Positions 45,130-54,330 of a stretch of 64,000 nt of DNA are shown piece by piece. Below the pieces are notes generated by a model. That model searched no databases. It was not told the origin of the DNA and worked only from the letters and a program-made list of their open reading frames with translations. This DNA is from Heliocidaris tuberculata (lineage: Eukaryota > Echinodermata > Echinoidea > Camarodonta > Echinometridae), in assembly GCA_025618425.1 (NCBI GenBank), contig CM046838.1, positions 14,098,010 through 14,162,009 on the forward strand. Direction: 5' to 3'. Each line of letters starts with the position of its first letter. Positions within the stretch are counted from its first letter, which is position 1. The position numbers and the translations under genes are program-made.

Positions 45130-45288
45130 CTGGGCCCTCTTGCGTAAAAAGTTGCGATTAAACGCAACTCCAAAATTAAACGCAAGTCCAAAATACGCGA
45201 TTCTGATTGGTTCAAAATCGAGTTGCGTTTAATTTTTTGAGTTGCGATTAAACGCAACGTTTTATGCAATAGGGCCCTGACCAAATCA
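45130..45288. mobile_element. GGGCCC-ended foldback MITE (GTTGCG type) 29 bp before exon C5
   Basis: CTGGGCCCTCTTGCGTAAAA and TTTTATGCAATAGGGCCCTG bound a palindrome made of GTTGCGATTAAACGCAAC words. Comparison with the uninterrupted intron upstream of C2 (GACGAACTGACCATG) shows the insert split CGAACTGACC and left CTG on both sides. Only 29 bases remain between the element and the C5 acceptor, so the branch point must lie in them or in the element. Confidence 0.85.
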
Positions 45289-45317
45289 CTTAATGCAAAA
45301 GTCACCCCTTTTTTCAG

Positions 45318-45662
45318 ACTATTCATCAACATATATACAGGAAGGCGAATCACATTCCATCTACATACCGTATTCATCAACAAGACGGTTACACGATATC
45401 ACTTTGGTACAAACAAATTCTACATACGGTTTTAGAGTCGTGTTCCATAATTTACGACTCGGCAGTAATGACTTAGTGCAAATAGGGTCAGGTAACGATC
45501 CTTCTGACACACAGTCTGTCATCACAACCAGCCGTGGATACAGAAACTACGCTGATGATGTCTACGTGGATACCAATGAGATGTGGTTAACTGTGATCGC
45601 TGATGGAGAAGCTTCTACGTATATTCGTTTGGATGTTACGATCACTGCCATCGACCTTTCAA
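45318..45662 (+). CDS. Exon C5: cysteine-free CUB-like domain
   Basis: This 345-bp phase 1-1 exon has acceptor ttttcag and donor gtgagtg at 45663. Reading: YSSTYIQEGESHSIYIPY, TRRLHDITLVQTNSTYGF, NDLVQIGSGNDP, NYADDVYVDTNEMWLTVIA and YIRLDVTITAIDLS. One extra residue lies in the DGEAST turn. The first 83 residues are identical to C6 except for one S/T change, while the last 30 differ strongly. The NYS and NST sequons are present and there is no cysteine. Confidence 0.92.
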
Positions 45663-45879
45663 GTGAGTGCATGATAATTATATATTTTTTTAATTTATAT
45701 TTTTTCAATTGTCATATTCCAAAGTCTGATCAATATCGTTGTACCGCTTAATGTATTAAACTGTATGTTATAACAAACAAGTGAGATTGTCTTCCTGGTA
45801 TCTCAACGTCTAAAGAATAATCGCGTAGAACCGGCTGATGACTTAAGTTAAACCTTATCCGACTTTAAAGGAAAGCTTG

Positions 45880-46215
45880 AGTTCAGGGAAGGGTTAAAAA
45901 ATAAATTGTGAGCTTTCTCATTCTTTTTATGTTAGTTTGGAAGATTATTATAGTAGATATGTCTCCTGAAAAGGATTGCTCTTCAAATGCTCTCACATGC
46001 AAAACATTAGGGCCGAACATTTGTGTGTAGTTCCATATTATACACATTTCTGTGTGCAGTGCATGTGACTTTAAGCAGGATTTAGTCAATTTCTTATCAT
46101 TTTGGTGATTCCAAAACCTTACAGCATAAACCGATACTTTTGTGCCATATAATTAACCTTTCCCAATTGCTTTGAGACAGTTTCTTACACAATTAAATCT
46201 CATGACCAGAACTCA
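45880..46215 (-). repeat. Dispersed repeat R1, copy 3
   Basis: Inverse of the 39050 copy (AAATTGTGAGCTTTCTCATTC, AAAAGGATTGCTCTTCAAATG, CATTTTGGTGATTCCAAAACC, CAATTAAATCTCATGACCAG). It lies between C5 and L5, and module intron resumes right after it (ACTAGTAATCAGAACGTAGTG). Confidence 0.75.
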
Positions 46216-46367
46216 ACTTTATTTTTAACTAGTAATCAGAACGTAGTGTTTTCAAATATCATGGACCATACCACCATGCAAATATAAACCATTACATCAC
46301 TACAAGCTACCACCAGTTTAAGTGTAACATTAAACACGTCGTACCTATATATACTTCAATTTACCAG

Positions 46368-46466
46368 CTTTGTTTTCTTGCTGGAGATCCAACATGAGCG
46401 TGTCACCGACTGTCCTGTGCGATGGGCTCTACCACTGCGATCATTATGAGGACGAATTAGCATGCA
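46368..46466 (+). CDS. Exon L5: LDLa-like module
   Basis: This 99-bp phase 1-1 exon has acceptor tttaccag and donor gtaagt at 46467. It reads LFSCWRSNMSVSP, then TVLCDGLYHCDHYEDELAC. The CSSS of other copies is CWRS. The four cysteines, NMS sequon and acidic cluster are kept. Confidence 0.9.
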
Positions 46467-46858
46467 GTAAGTCGAAGACTAATAATATTTTCTTTTCAAT
46501 TGTGCTTCACATCACGGAGAGTCGTTTGACATTTTTTAATAGAAAGCTATTTGACCAAATTTGCCGACACGTTAATTGTAGAAATTTCCAAACAATGATT
46601 ATAAAAATAGATTCAGGAAAGAAAGGAAAAAAAAAGATAATTTATTTTGTACAGAAAGTATTTCAAAATGGCCAACTATAAAGAACTTGTTAAAAGAGTA
46701 TGTTTATTTGATATAATATCAGAGTTTTTTTTTCTTTTCTTTCTATATGTGTTTATGTGCTTCTATGAATTTCCCACTTTCATCCTTTCTTGGAGCCCTG
46801 ATTTTCTTATATATTTTTTTTGTTTTTCTCTCTTTTTATATTCTTCCTTTCTTTCCTG

Positions 46859-46860
<2 letters not shown>

Positions 46861-46910
<50 letters not shown>
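46861..46910. repeat. TA microsatellite
   Basis: (TA)25 or so, 80 bases before the C6 acceptor. It may lengthen or shorten the pre-acceptor region between alleles. Confidence 0.95.
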
Positions 46911-46912
<2 letters not shown>

Positions 46913-46991
46913 CCTTTCTCTCATGATCCTAAGGTCTTTCGTAAAGTCTGTTTATGTACCATCGCTTATTCAATCCTTTATTTTTTTACAG

Positions 46992-47333
46992 ACTATTCAT
47001 CAACATATATACAGGAAGGCGAATCACATTCCATCTACATACCGTATTCATCAACAAGACGGTTACACGATATCACTTTGGTACAGACAAATTCTACATA
47101 CGGTTTTAGAGTCGTGTTCCATAATTTGCGGCTCGGCAGTAATGACTTAGTGCAAATAGGGACAGGTAACGATCCTTCTGACACACAGTCTGTCATCACA
47201 ACCAGCCGAGGATACAGAAACTACGCTGATGATGTCTACTTGGATAGCAATGAGATGTGGTTAGCTGTGATAGGTGGAACGGAAAACGCTAACATTCGTT
47301 TGGATGTTGAAATCATTGCCACTAATACGTCAG
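46992..47333 (+). CDS. Exon C6: cysteine-free CUB-like domain
   Basis: This 342-bp phase 1-1 exon has acceptor ttttacag and donor gtgagtg at 47334. Reading: YSSTYIQEGESHSIYIPY, TRRLHDITLVQTNSTYGF, NDLVQIGTGNDP, NYADDVYLDSNEMWLAVIGG and NIRLDVEIIATNTS. The first 250 bases differ from C5 at only five sites, mostly silent. The final NTS could be an extra sequon. No cysteine is present. The next exon, L6, is 6.2 kb away because of a large insertion. Confidence 0.92.
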
Positions 47334-48034
47334 GTGAGTGTGATTCCATAATTTTGAAATTGCATTATCAGTATTAGCGTTATATGTATGTATTTTATTG
47401 TTACAGAAATATTTTGATAAAAAATTTCCAGTGCCCTGTTTGGAGATGTCATCTGAACACCCAGATATGCTGAAGCTATGATACGAAAATAATCACTACT
47501 GAGGCGATAATACGAAAATAATCAAAAGATATCTTGTTTTGTTTTGTCCCTTCATGTTTTTGTTTGCATGTCGTTACTTTGTTTTAAAATATTAGTATTC
47601 TCTTTCATTACACATTATGTACTATGTTGTACAATATCTGTATGTGTTTTTTGTGCAGGGCCCTAAAGAATAACAGTGTTTAACCACTGACTAGGTCACC
47701 CTGGGTAAATAAGACAAATAAAATATGAATAAAACATAAAAATGTCTAGTCAATAACGCTTCTTCCGAAATATTTACACCTGATGGTCGATTTAGTGCTT
47801 CATTCAGAGATATAAACGAGTAATCGAATGAGACACTATTGCATTAAAGATGAAGTTCAGTAATACCATTGCAAAGTGAAATAATCTGTCTAGAAGTTAT
47901 GGGAGTGGTTGATTATGTCATGAATAGGAATTCATTATTGTTAATTAGAGGTTTTGGAATAATCAAAATGATAACAAATTCACTCAATCTTTCTGAAAAT
48001 CTCCTACAGTAAAAAGGACTGCACAATGGTAGGC
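47334..48034 (+). repeat. Intron C6-L6 start and left part of R1 copy 4
   Basis: 47334-47840 is intron with no gene. From about 47850 R1 is readable in plus orientation (GAGTGGTTGATTATGTC, GAGGTTTTGGAATAATCAAAATG, GACTGCACAATGGTA) and breaks off at about 48034, where element T begins. The missing half of R1 reappears at 53356. Confidence 0.6.
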
Positions 48035-48134
48035 GATGCGTTTGTGGTCTTATAGTTAGGCAGATAAGTGATGAAATTGTGCACTTTCACCTACAAGCAT
48101 GAAATTTGGCACAGGGGTAGAACCTCGCGTAAAA

Positions 48135-48147
48135 AGGTCAAAGGTCA
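48135..48147 (+). promoter_or_regulatory. DR1 nuclear-receptor-type motif
   Basis: AGGTCA-A-AGGTCA, a perfect direct repeat with one-base spacing as bound by HNF4 or RXR-type receptors, lies in the left terminal repeat of element T. The equivalent right-end sequence reads AGGTCAAAGATCA. Confidence 0.4.
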
Positions 48148-48204
48148 GCCGTGGCGGCCATTTTTAAAAATCTCTTGGTGGGCCTTGCTCTGAGTAACCA
48201 TGTC

Positions 48205-50570
48205 TCAAATGTGAACGGGAACCCATCTTGCATAGTTCGTGTGGTCAAAGCTGAAAAGCCATGGTACAAGCTTTGTCAGGCAGTCTACATACAGAGGGAA
48301 ATTTGATTCTCTCAAAGATCTGATGTTTGTCAGGACAAGGAGCTCCAACTGAAGAGTTGTATGCCAGTACTGAAATTGGGGAATCTCCCTTTTCTGCCGA
48401 GCACACCAATCACCGAACTCCTCAATCTGAGAGTCTGGTTCCAATGTCTGCTTGTAGTAAGCATATGCCTGGATAAGTGCCTCCACCCAATCAGAATCTT
48501 GTAGCCAGTGTCCTATCACTCTGAGTTCAGCCATCTCAATGTGCAAGCCTTCCAAGAGGATGACGAATTTGTCCTTTCCATACTTTAGAAGCCAGTGCCA
48601 CTGTATTTGTTAAGGAATGGTATAGATTGGTTGATCAAAGGTGATCACTTATACTTGAGCTGGGTTGAGTAGCTGCACAGCTTCCTTGATATTGTCCATC
48701 GAGTGGCTTATCATGACATGGCAACAGACTTGGAGTCATCTAGGAACAGGGGCATCAGTGCTGTAATAGTTGGTGTAGAATATTGATCAGGTTGCCGACT
48801 TGCACGGTATGCTGCCCAGGATATGTTGCTGTTGTTATTGACGTCTTGTAGATCACTCTGTTCCACGTTGTTTAACCATCTATATTAAAGAAGAAACACA
48901 AAGATGCCATAAGCCTTTAAAAGTATGATTTTTTTCTTCATGTAATATACTGAAAACGTATTATAAAATGTTTTTTACTTCCCTGACCAGTAACGTATAA
49001 AAGAAAATGTAAGTATTGGTACGTTAACATCTATCCAGTTGATGGGTGGGCAATCTACCATAATTGTTTTTGCTTTGTTTTGTTTTGTTTTGTTTTTTAA
49101 GCATTTATGTCTATCTAAATTCATCTGAAATTAGTCCCCCCCCCCCCCCACCTTTTTTTTTTTTTTTCATTTGAATATCTAGTTTATAAATACATATGAA
49201 ATATAAATCACATAATTTGCACCAAGTTGGTGTTCAATTCAAACTGGAATATTTTAAGACCTGACTGGGCTAACAATATACACCGTATTTACTTTATGTA
49301 CTTTATGTAAAGAAAAATTCTTACCTCAATTTTTCATCCATTGCCTAATTGAAGATTTGACCGTCACCCTTAAATGTGCCATCTACTTTGGGGATTGGCA
49401 TGTCCTTGTTTGATATTATCACGGGATGTATATCTTTGCAGGAGTCAAGCTATTCGGCCAGTGTAGACGCTGTCTGCTTCAGGATGAAATTTTCTCTGCG
49501 ATCATCTCCGTCAATCTCATTTTTTCTTTCATTGCCTGATTGAAGATTTGACCGTCACCCTTAAATGTGCCATCTACTCTGGGGATTGGCATGTCCTTGT
49601 TTGATATTATCACGGGATGTACATCTTTGCAGGAGTCAGGCTATTCGGCCAGTGTAGACGCTGTCTGCTTCAGGATGACATTTTCTCTGCGATCATCTCC
49701 GTTAATCTCAGTGTTCATGTGTTGGGATGCTAGAAGAGTGAAATTCCGATGCATGGAAAGAATTAGTAGCAGCTGTTGAGCTTGGATTGTGATCTATATT
49801 ATCCACAGCTGCAGTGGTGAAGAGACCTCGATGCAGGTTAAGACGGCAGACTACCCTGGTCTCGATGATACTGCTCTCACACACTGTTACCAACCTCTGT
49901 AGAGACATCCATCACTCTGTCGTAGGATATAGATAGTCCTAGGTCATGCAACTTCTCAACCAGCTCTCGCTTCTTTGTCTTTACATGGATTGTAATCCCA
50001 AGATATATGGGCAGTGGGGTTTCTCTGGATTTGCTGTGACGAACACCACCACCTTCTCCCTGCTGTCGAGAGCAGCTGTTAAACTGAAGCAACTGTGCGA
50101 TGATGAGAACTTCCTGAGTTAAATTGTCATTTGCTGGTGATGTGATATTAGTGCCAATGAGAATCATTGCCACTAATGTCAATGGGACACTGAGCAACAG
50201 ACTTCTTCTGACAACCCTTATCGAATGAACCTGATAATGTGTTCTGCATGAGAAGCATATCTCTCTTCACGATGCAAGCGCCTTCGATAGGATTATTGCT
50301 TCCTCATCGTAGTTGTCTTCACAGATCTTCGGCAAAGCAAGCCCCAGATCTTCATCAAATGCTAGGAAAACATCACGTCCTTCTCTGTGTGCTGTGAGGT
50401 CTGGGAAATTGGAAATTATTCTATCCTTCAGTCTAGTAGTATGTACGTGGGCATATCCCTCAACTCCATGTTGTTCTCATCTCGTGGAATAACGTTTGGC
50501 AAGATCAGCAAGCTTAAAGACAGGAGCCACATCAGCATTCATTCTGTGTTCGTATTAAATGTATGTTAAC
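48205..50570 (-). pseudogene. Decayed gene of element T, uncharacterised invertebrate transposon-borne protein
   Basis: Minus-strand fragments in order: NADVAPVFKLADLAKRYSTR (about 50555-50490), LKDRIISNFPDLTAHREGRD, LAFDEDLGLALPKICEDNYD (50380-50320), EVLIIAQLLQFNSCSRQQG (about 50110), ETPLPIYLGITIHVKTKKRE, LGLSISYDRVMDVSTEVGNS (49950-49880), AVDNIDHNPSSTAATNSFHA (49810-49750), MPIPRVDGTFKGDG (twice), SWAAYRASRQ (about 48820), GLHIEMAELRVIGHWLQDSD (48555-48490), CARQKREIPQFQYW, and FSFDHTNYARWVPVHI at 48250-48205. These blocks recur in large uncharacterised proteins of cnidarians and echinoderms. At least four stops or frame breaks and a 191-bp internal tandem duplication disable it. The enzymatic role is unknown. 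Confidence 0.65.
49341..49714. repeat. 191-bp tandem duplication inside the element T gene
   Basis: The block starting TTGCCTAATTGAAGATTTG (49341) recurs from 49532 (TTGCCTGATTGAAGATTTG) with about five substitutions. It duplicates the coding segment for VDGTFKGDGQIFN and SCKDVHPVIISNKDM and would break the protein. Confidence 0.9.
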
Positions 50571-51830
50571 AAGACTTAAAAAGCTTAGATTTTCAGTGAA
50601 ATAACATATTTATTTATGTTTACAATTTACCTTATGATGCGTCAAGTCCAAACAGCATTATAAAAGTGCATTTTTGTACAGCCTATTTAAAGAAGATGTT
50701 AAAGTTGAGGTCATTGTTCTAGTTTAACCTCGTGAGGGCGCTGTATTAATGCTGTCAAGATCTAGCTTGGGATGAGGTTTTAAATCAGTTAAAAATACAA
50801 GAAACAGAATTTGGAACCTGTGACCACATAAGAATTATGAAAAATTGATTAATAGAAGTTAAACTTTAAAAGATATTGCTGACAGAGTGGGAAAAAAAAT
50901 CAATTTCCTGCCTCCAAATCTCCAGGCAATCCCTGCACCTGTTACTTTTACATACAGAAATATACATATTTCAGCAGCAAAATACCATTTTTTTCAAGTG
51001 TGCAAAGGTCTATATGACATTCAGACCTTTGACATTTAAACTCATGAGCTAATGATCATGTGGTTTATCATTCTATATTGAGAGATACGTGTAGGTCTGA
51101 CTGATACCAATTTACCCTTTTTTTAAATTAAATAGTTCTTCTGCAGAAATGCAATTAAGTACATATTTTTGCACTTAATATGTTATTTCCATTATCCTTG
51201 TAAGGGTTCATTTGACATTCAACCTTTGACCTTTTGACCTCAATATCCTCCTGGGTCATCATTCTACATTGACACATAGATGCACTTCATATTTCTCTTT
51301 CAGTCGCGTTTTTGGTTGTTGAATTTGTGGAGGAACAAGATTTAACTCAAACTAGAAATTTAATTCGTCACTGAAGACGAATTAGGTGGTCTATCTGTCC
51401 CTGTGGCAAATTGCTTTGTCAGATGTGATAATATTTCTGCAAGATAATAATCATAATGTTGACGACAATGATGATAAGATGGTCATATTAGTGATGACAA
51501 TGATGATAATGATATATTGATAATGATGATCATAATGACAACAATAATGATGACAATAACCACAATAACGTAAGTGGCATAGCGCCCCTTCAGGTTCACT
51601 GTTATGAGCGATTTTTTTTTTAAGTGCTTGAAATGGGATAAAACGTGTGGAAAATGAATTTGGGAGGATTTGGATCATTTCTAAATTTTGCGCAAACACG
51701 AACGCGCGCGTTTAACGAAATAACCTTGACTGGAATGACAGTGACCGTAACCATGCCAAATATGAAAGAGAAATGACATTTCGTTATGAACATATGACCA
51801 TAAGTTGATTTTCACAAAATGGCGTCTGGA

Positions 51831-51838
51831 TGACGTCA
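51831..51838. promoter_or_regulatory. Palindromic CRE motif (TGACGTCA)
   Basis: A perfect cAMP-response/CREB-ATF site in the context AAAATGGCGTCTGGATGACGTCACGATAACC (split here as AAAATGGCGTCTGGA + TGACGTCA + CGATAACC). The same context is duplicated at 52819-52826. Function is not shown by sequence alone. Confidence 0.45.
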
Positions 51839-52182
51839 CGATAACCTCATGACCTTGAAAAAGATGTGGGAACTTGACCTTATTAGGACTGATGACTGAC
51901 AAAAATATGAAGAAAATTGACTGAGCCGATTTTGAAAAATCGGGATAACGAACTGGACGATTTGATATTGCAGGACATGTGGGAGATTATCCCCTTAGCT
52001 TTAATACACGACATGGAATCAGATTATACACAAACTACTGCACACTACTTTCCAATAGACATAACACGCAAAATCAGGCAGTTTATTACATTGTTTGTGA
52101 TGGTATATGTTATAATAGTCGAAGAAGGTGGTAAAATGAAAGGCAAAAAGAAGTTTTTTTTTTTTTTTTTTTTTTTTAATGG

Positions 52183-52253
52183 ACCCACCGGGGTTTGAAC
52201 CTGGGTCACTTGAATGGGAGGCAAGTGCTTTACCAATGGACCAAAATATTTCC
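52183..52253 (-). pseudogene. tRNA-Gly(CCC)-like pseudogene with poly(A)
   Basis: The minus strand reads TTGGTCCATTGGTAAAGC, then CTTGCCTCCCATTCAAG (anticodon loop CTCCCAT), then CCAGGTTCAAACCCCGG and TGGGTCC. The D-loop and T-arm are tRNA-like, but the 5' half of the acceptor stem (GGAAATA) does not pair. An A-run of about 23 follows directly (52154-52178 on plus as T), so it is a SINE head or retro-pseudogene. Confidence 0.6.
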
Positions 52254-52818
52254 AACAGAGATAACACGTAAACGAACAACAGGATTCTCAAATGACATTT
52301 TGTAGTTAAAAGGGGGGCATGCTCCCGACATCTGATCAAAAATTGGAGGGCACACTTGTGAAAGCTTATAGTCTCAGCTATAACATACTAAAATTTGGAA
52401 GAAAATCGAGCAGAAATAATAGAGATACAGCTCAAAGAAGACAGGAATGCATAATCAAGATTTGAGAAAAAGTCATGTCCCATAGAGAATACACGCAAAA
52501 TGTGAAAAATAGTTGGAAATTTTCAGAAATAGTGTCAGAAACACAAACCATGCAAAAGACGGCGTTTTTACCTACGCACGGAAAATTTTGAAATGCTTAA
52601 AATGTCTTGAACCGTACTCTAATTTGATTAGAAAGTGATTTTGAGCATTTTTAAATTTTGACGCGCACATACGTGCGCGTCATGATGCGCGCGCGGATTT
52701 TGCTGACATGTTATTTTGACTTTTGACCTGAAGTTTATGTGTGTCAAATATGGTTCATTTTTGATGACTTGTTATGAAGATATGATCAATAATGAGATTT
52801 CACAAAATGGCGCCTGGA

Positions 52819-52826
52819 TGACGTCA
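52819..52826. promoter_or_regulatory. Palindromic CRE motif (TGACGTCA), second copy
   Basis: Same site and flank (AAAATGGCGCCTGGA before it) as 51831-51838, in the second 240-bp direct repeat. The block around has drifted, yet the octamer is unchanged. Confidence 0.45.
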
Positions 52827-53035
52827 CGATGAGGTGGTGACCTTGAAAAAAATTCTGGCACTTGACCTTGATAGTCCCGATGACTGACTGAAATTTGATG
52901 AAAATTGAGTGAGCCGAATTTGAGTAATCACATCCACAAAAATGTGGAAAAATAAAAATAAAGAAAATTCTGACGAAATTAAGAGGTGGTCTGTCAAGTG
53001 ACAGATCACCTAAATATACCACTTACGTGACCCTA

Positions 53036-53055
53036 TGACCTTTGACCTTTGACCT
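53036..53055 (-). promoter_or_regulatory. Triple DR1 array
   Basis: TGACCT occurs three times with single-base spacers (53036, 53043, 53050), so two overlapping perfect DR1 sites on the minus strand, near the right end of element T. A DR2 pair lies at 51227-51240. Binding is a prediction only. Confidence 0.4.
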
Positions 53056-53355
53056 CATACACAAATCTCTGAAATGAATCATGTGGTGGTCATGCATACT
53101 ATGCCAACATCTAGATAAGATTCTTCAAATGGTTCTCACGTTATTAATGATTTAATGATCCAAGAAAAGGGATATGGCGGCCATTTTTACAAATGGCGCC
53201 AAGCTGATCTTTGACCTTTTTCAGGTGGCTCCCCTTCTTAAAATGTTTCTTATGTCATGGTCTACATCTGTGCCAAATTTCATGCTTGTAGGTAAAAGTG
53301 CACAATTGACCCTAAATTTTGCTGTTATCTGCCTATTATACAGACATGTGGCATC

Positions 53356-53510
53356 AAATTATATATTTGGAACATGAGCGCATTTCAAGAGCAATCCTTT
53401 CCATGTGGCAGTGCAACTGTTATACTCCTCTACATTGGAATAAAATAATTGCAAAGCTCACAAATTATTTTTCACTTTTACAAGAACCCCTTAGCTATGA
53501 AATATTAAAG
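53356..53510 (+). repeat. Right part of R1 copy 4
   Basis: ATATTTGGAACATGAGCGCATTT, AAGAGCAATCCTTTCC and GCAAAGCTCACAAATTATTTTTC continue the R1 copy that stops at 48034, showing that element T is inserted in R1. Confidence 0.65.
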
Positions 53511-53554
53511 ACATTCCATTTATTTTTTTTTCTTTAATTCCTCTCTGTTACCAG

Positions 53555-53653
53555 ATTTGTTTCTTTGTATGAGCACCAACATGAGCCTGCCTGCGACGGT
53601 GGTCTGCGATGGGCTCTACCACTGCAACAATTATGAAGATGAATTATCATGTA
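53555..53653 (+). CDS. Exon L6: LDLa-like module, last exon seen
   Basis: This 99-bp phase 1-1 exon has acceptor gttaccag and donor gtgagt at 53654. It reads LFLCMSTNMSLPA, then TVVCDGLYHCNNYEDELSC. It is the most divergent LDLa copy at its N-terminal half (CMSTNMSLPA), while the calcium-site half is unchanged. It has four cysteines and an NMS sequon. The donor shows the transcript continues, but no following CUB exon is found before the window ends. Confidence 0.88.
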
Positions 53654-53954
53654 GTGAGTAATTACAGAACAAACTATTCACGTCAAAGAATGACATGTTA
53701 GGCCAAGGAAGGAGCCTGTACCGAATTTTTCACCCAATGAGGCCGAAGGGGGTCGTTCCGGGGGGGGGGGGGGTGGCTGCACCAACCCCTCCCCAATATT
53801 TAAAGGTCCGGAAATTTATTACTATTTTATTTATATAATATATTTATTTATTTATATATGTTTATATATATATAATTGTGAGAAATGAAAATGAAAAAAT
53901 AATGGTTGCGTACCTAAGTTCCCCAGAACTGTCCTCCCTTTTTGGAAATTTTTG
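53654..53954. other. Intron after L6, homopolymer and AT-rich
   Basis: A G-run at 53760-53773 and TATATTTATTTATTTATATAT at about 53830-53873. No module intron is recognisable after L6, unlike other units. Confidence 0.5.
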
Positions 53955-54022
53955 CAAAGGTGGAAATCGAACCCGGGTAGTTGCTTAGAACGCCACTGCC
54001 TTGACCACTAGACCACGGAGAC
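53955..54022 (-). pseudogene. Decayed tRNA-Arg-like copy
   Basis: The minus strand reads GTCTCCGTGGTCTAGTGGTC and GGCGTTCTAAGCAACTAC with a T arm CCGGGTTCGATTTCC, then the sequence leaves the tRNA. The 3' acceptor half is lost and the anticodon stem is unpaired. Both flanks match those of the intact copy at 2921 (GTGTCGCCGAAACCACTGG before, GGAGGACAG.TCTGGGGAACTT after). Confidence 0.75.
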
Positions 54023-54149
54023 GGGCCAGTGGTTTCGGCGACACTATAATTAAACGACAGACTGACAAATCTTCAACCTCATTAATTAATTCCTTTTTCG
54101 GTTGCAGGTGAGTTTTGAACAAAGACAAGCCGCATGCAAGCGAATGCTT

Positions 54150-54330
54150 TTAGATACGTGTATACATTAGTCTGTCGGTTAATTGAATCTGGTGTCGCCG
54201 AAACCACTGGAGGACAGCTCTGGGGAACTTTGATTTAAGCTACGCAACCATTGTTCTCTCATTTTCATTTCTCACAATTATATTATTTCCACAAGAGTTG
54301 CCAAAGCTGTTGTATATGTTATTTCCTTAC
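54150..54330 (+). repeat. Same repeat as 2870-3170 but lacking the tRNA segment
   Basis: TCTGTCGGTTAATTGAATCTGG and GTGTCGCCGAAACCACTGG run directly into AGGACAGCTCTGGGGAACTT and CAAGAGTTGCCAAAGCTGTTG. At 2870-3170 the tRNA and about 40 further bases lie between these halves. Confidence 0.8.

Larger units (their letters stand above)
50600..53160. other. Non-coding part of element T
   Basis: No reading frame is credible. It contains related blocks at 50990-51110 and 51180-51290 (TTTGACATT, CATTCTATATTGA / CATTCTACATTGA), a GATGAT-rich patch at 51470-51550, the 240-bp direct repeats, a tRNA-Gly-like sequence at 52183-52253 and several TGACCT half-sites. Confidence 0.6.
48035..53355 (-). mobile_element. 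Element T: 5.3-kb transposon with long terminal inverted repeats
   Basis: The left end (48035-48190) and right end (53160-53355, inverted) share TAGGCAGATAA, TTGTGCACTTTYACCTACAAG, CATGAAATTTGGCACAG, AAAAAGGTCAAAGRTCAGC and GGCGGCCATTTTTA. A minus-strand coding remnant lies at 48205-50570. The region 50600-53160 is non-coding and internally repetitive, with two copies of a 240-bp block at 51700-51940 and 52680-52940 that both contain TGACGTCA. It sits inside an R1 repeat. I do not recognise the superfamily, and no DDE signature is readable. Confidence 0.7.

Noticed and set aside
49567..49779. Plus-strand frame over the 191-bp duplication
   Set aside because: Antisense to the element T gene; no independent support.
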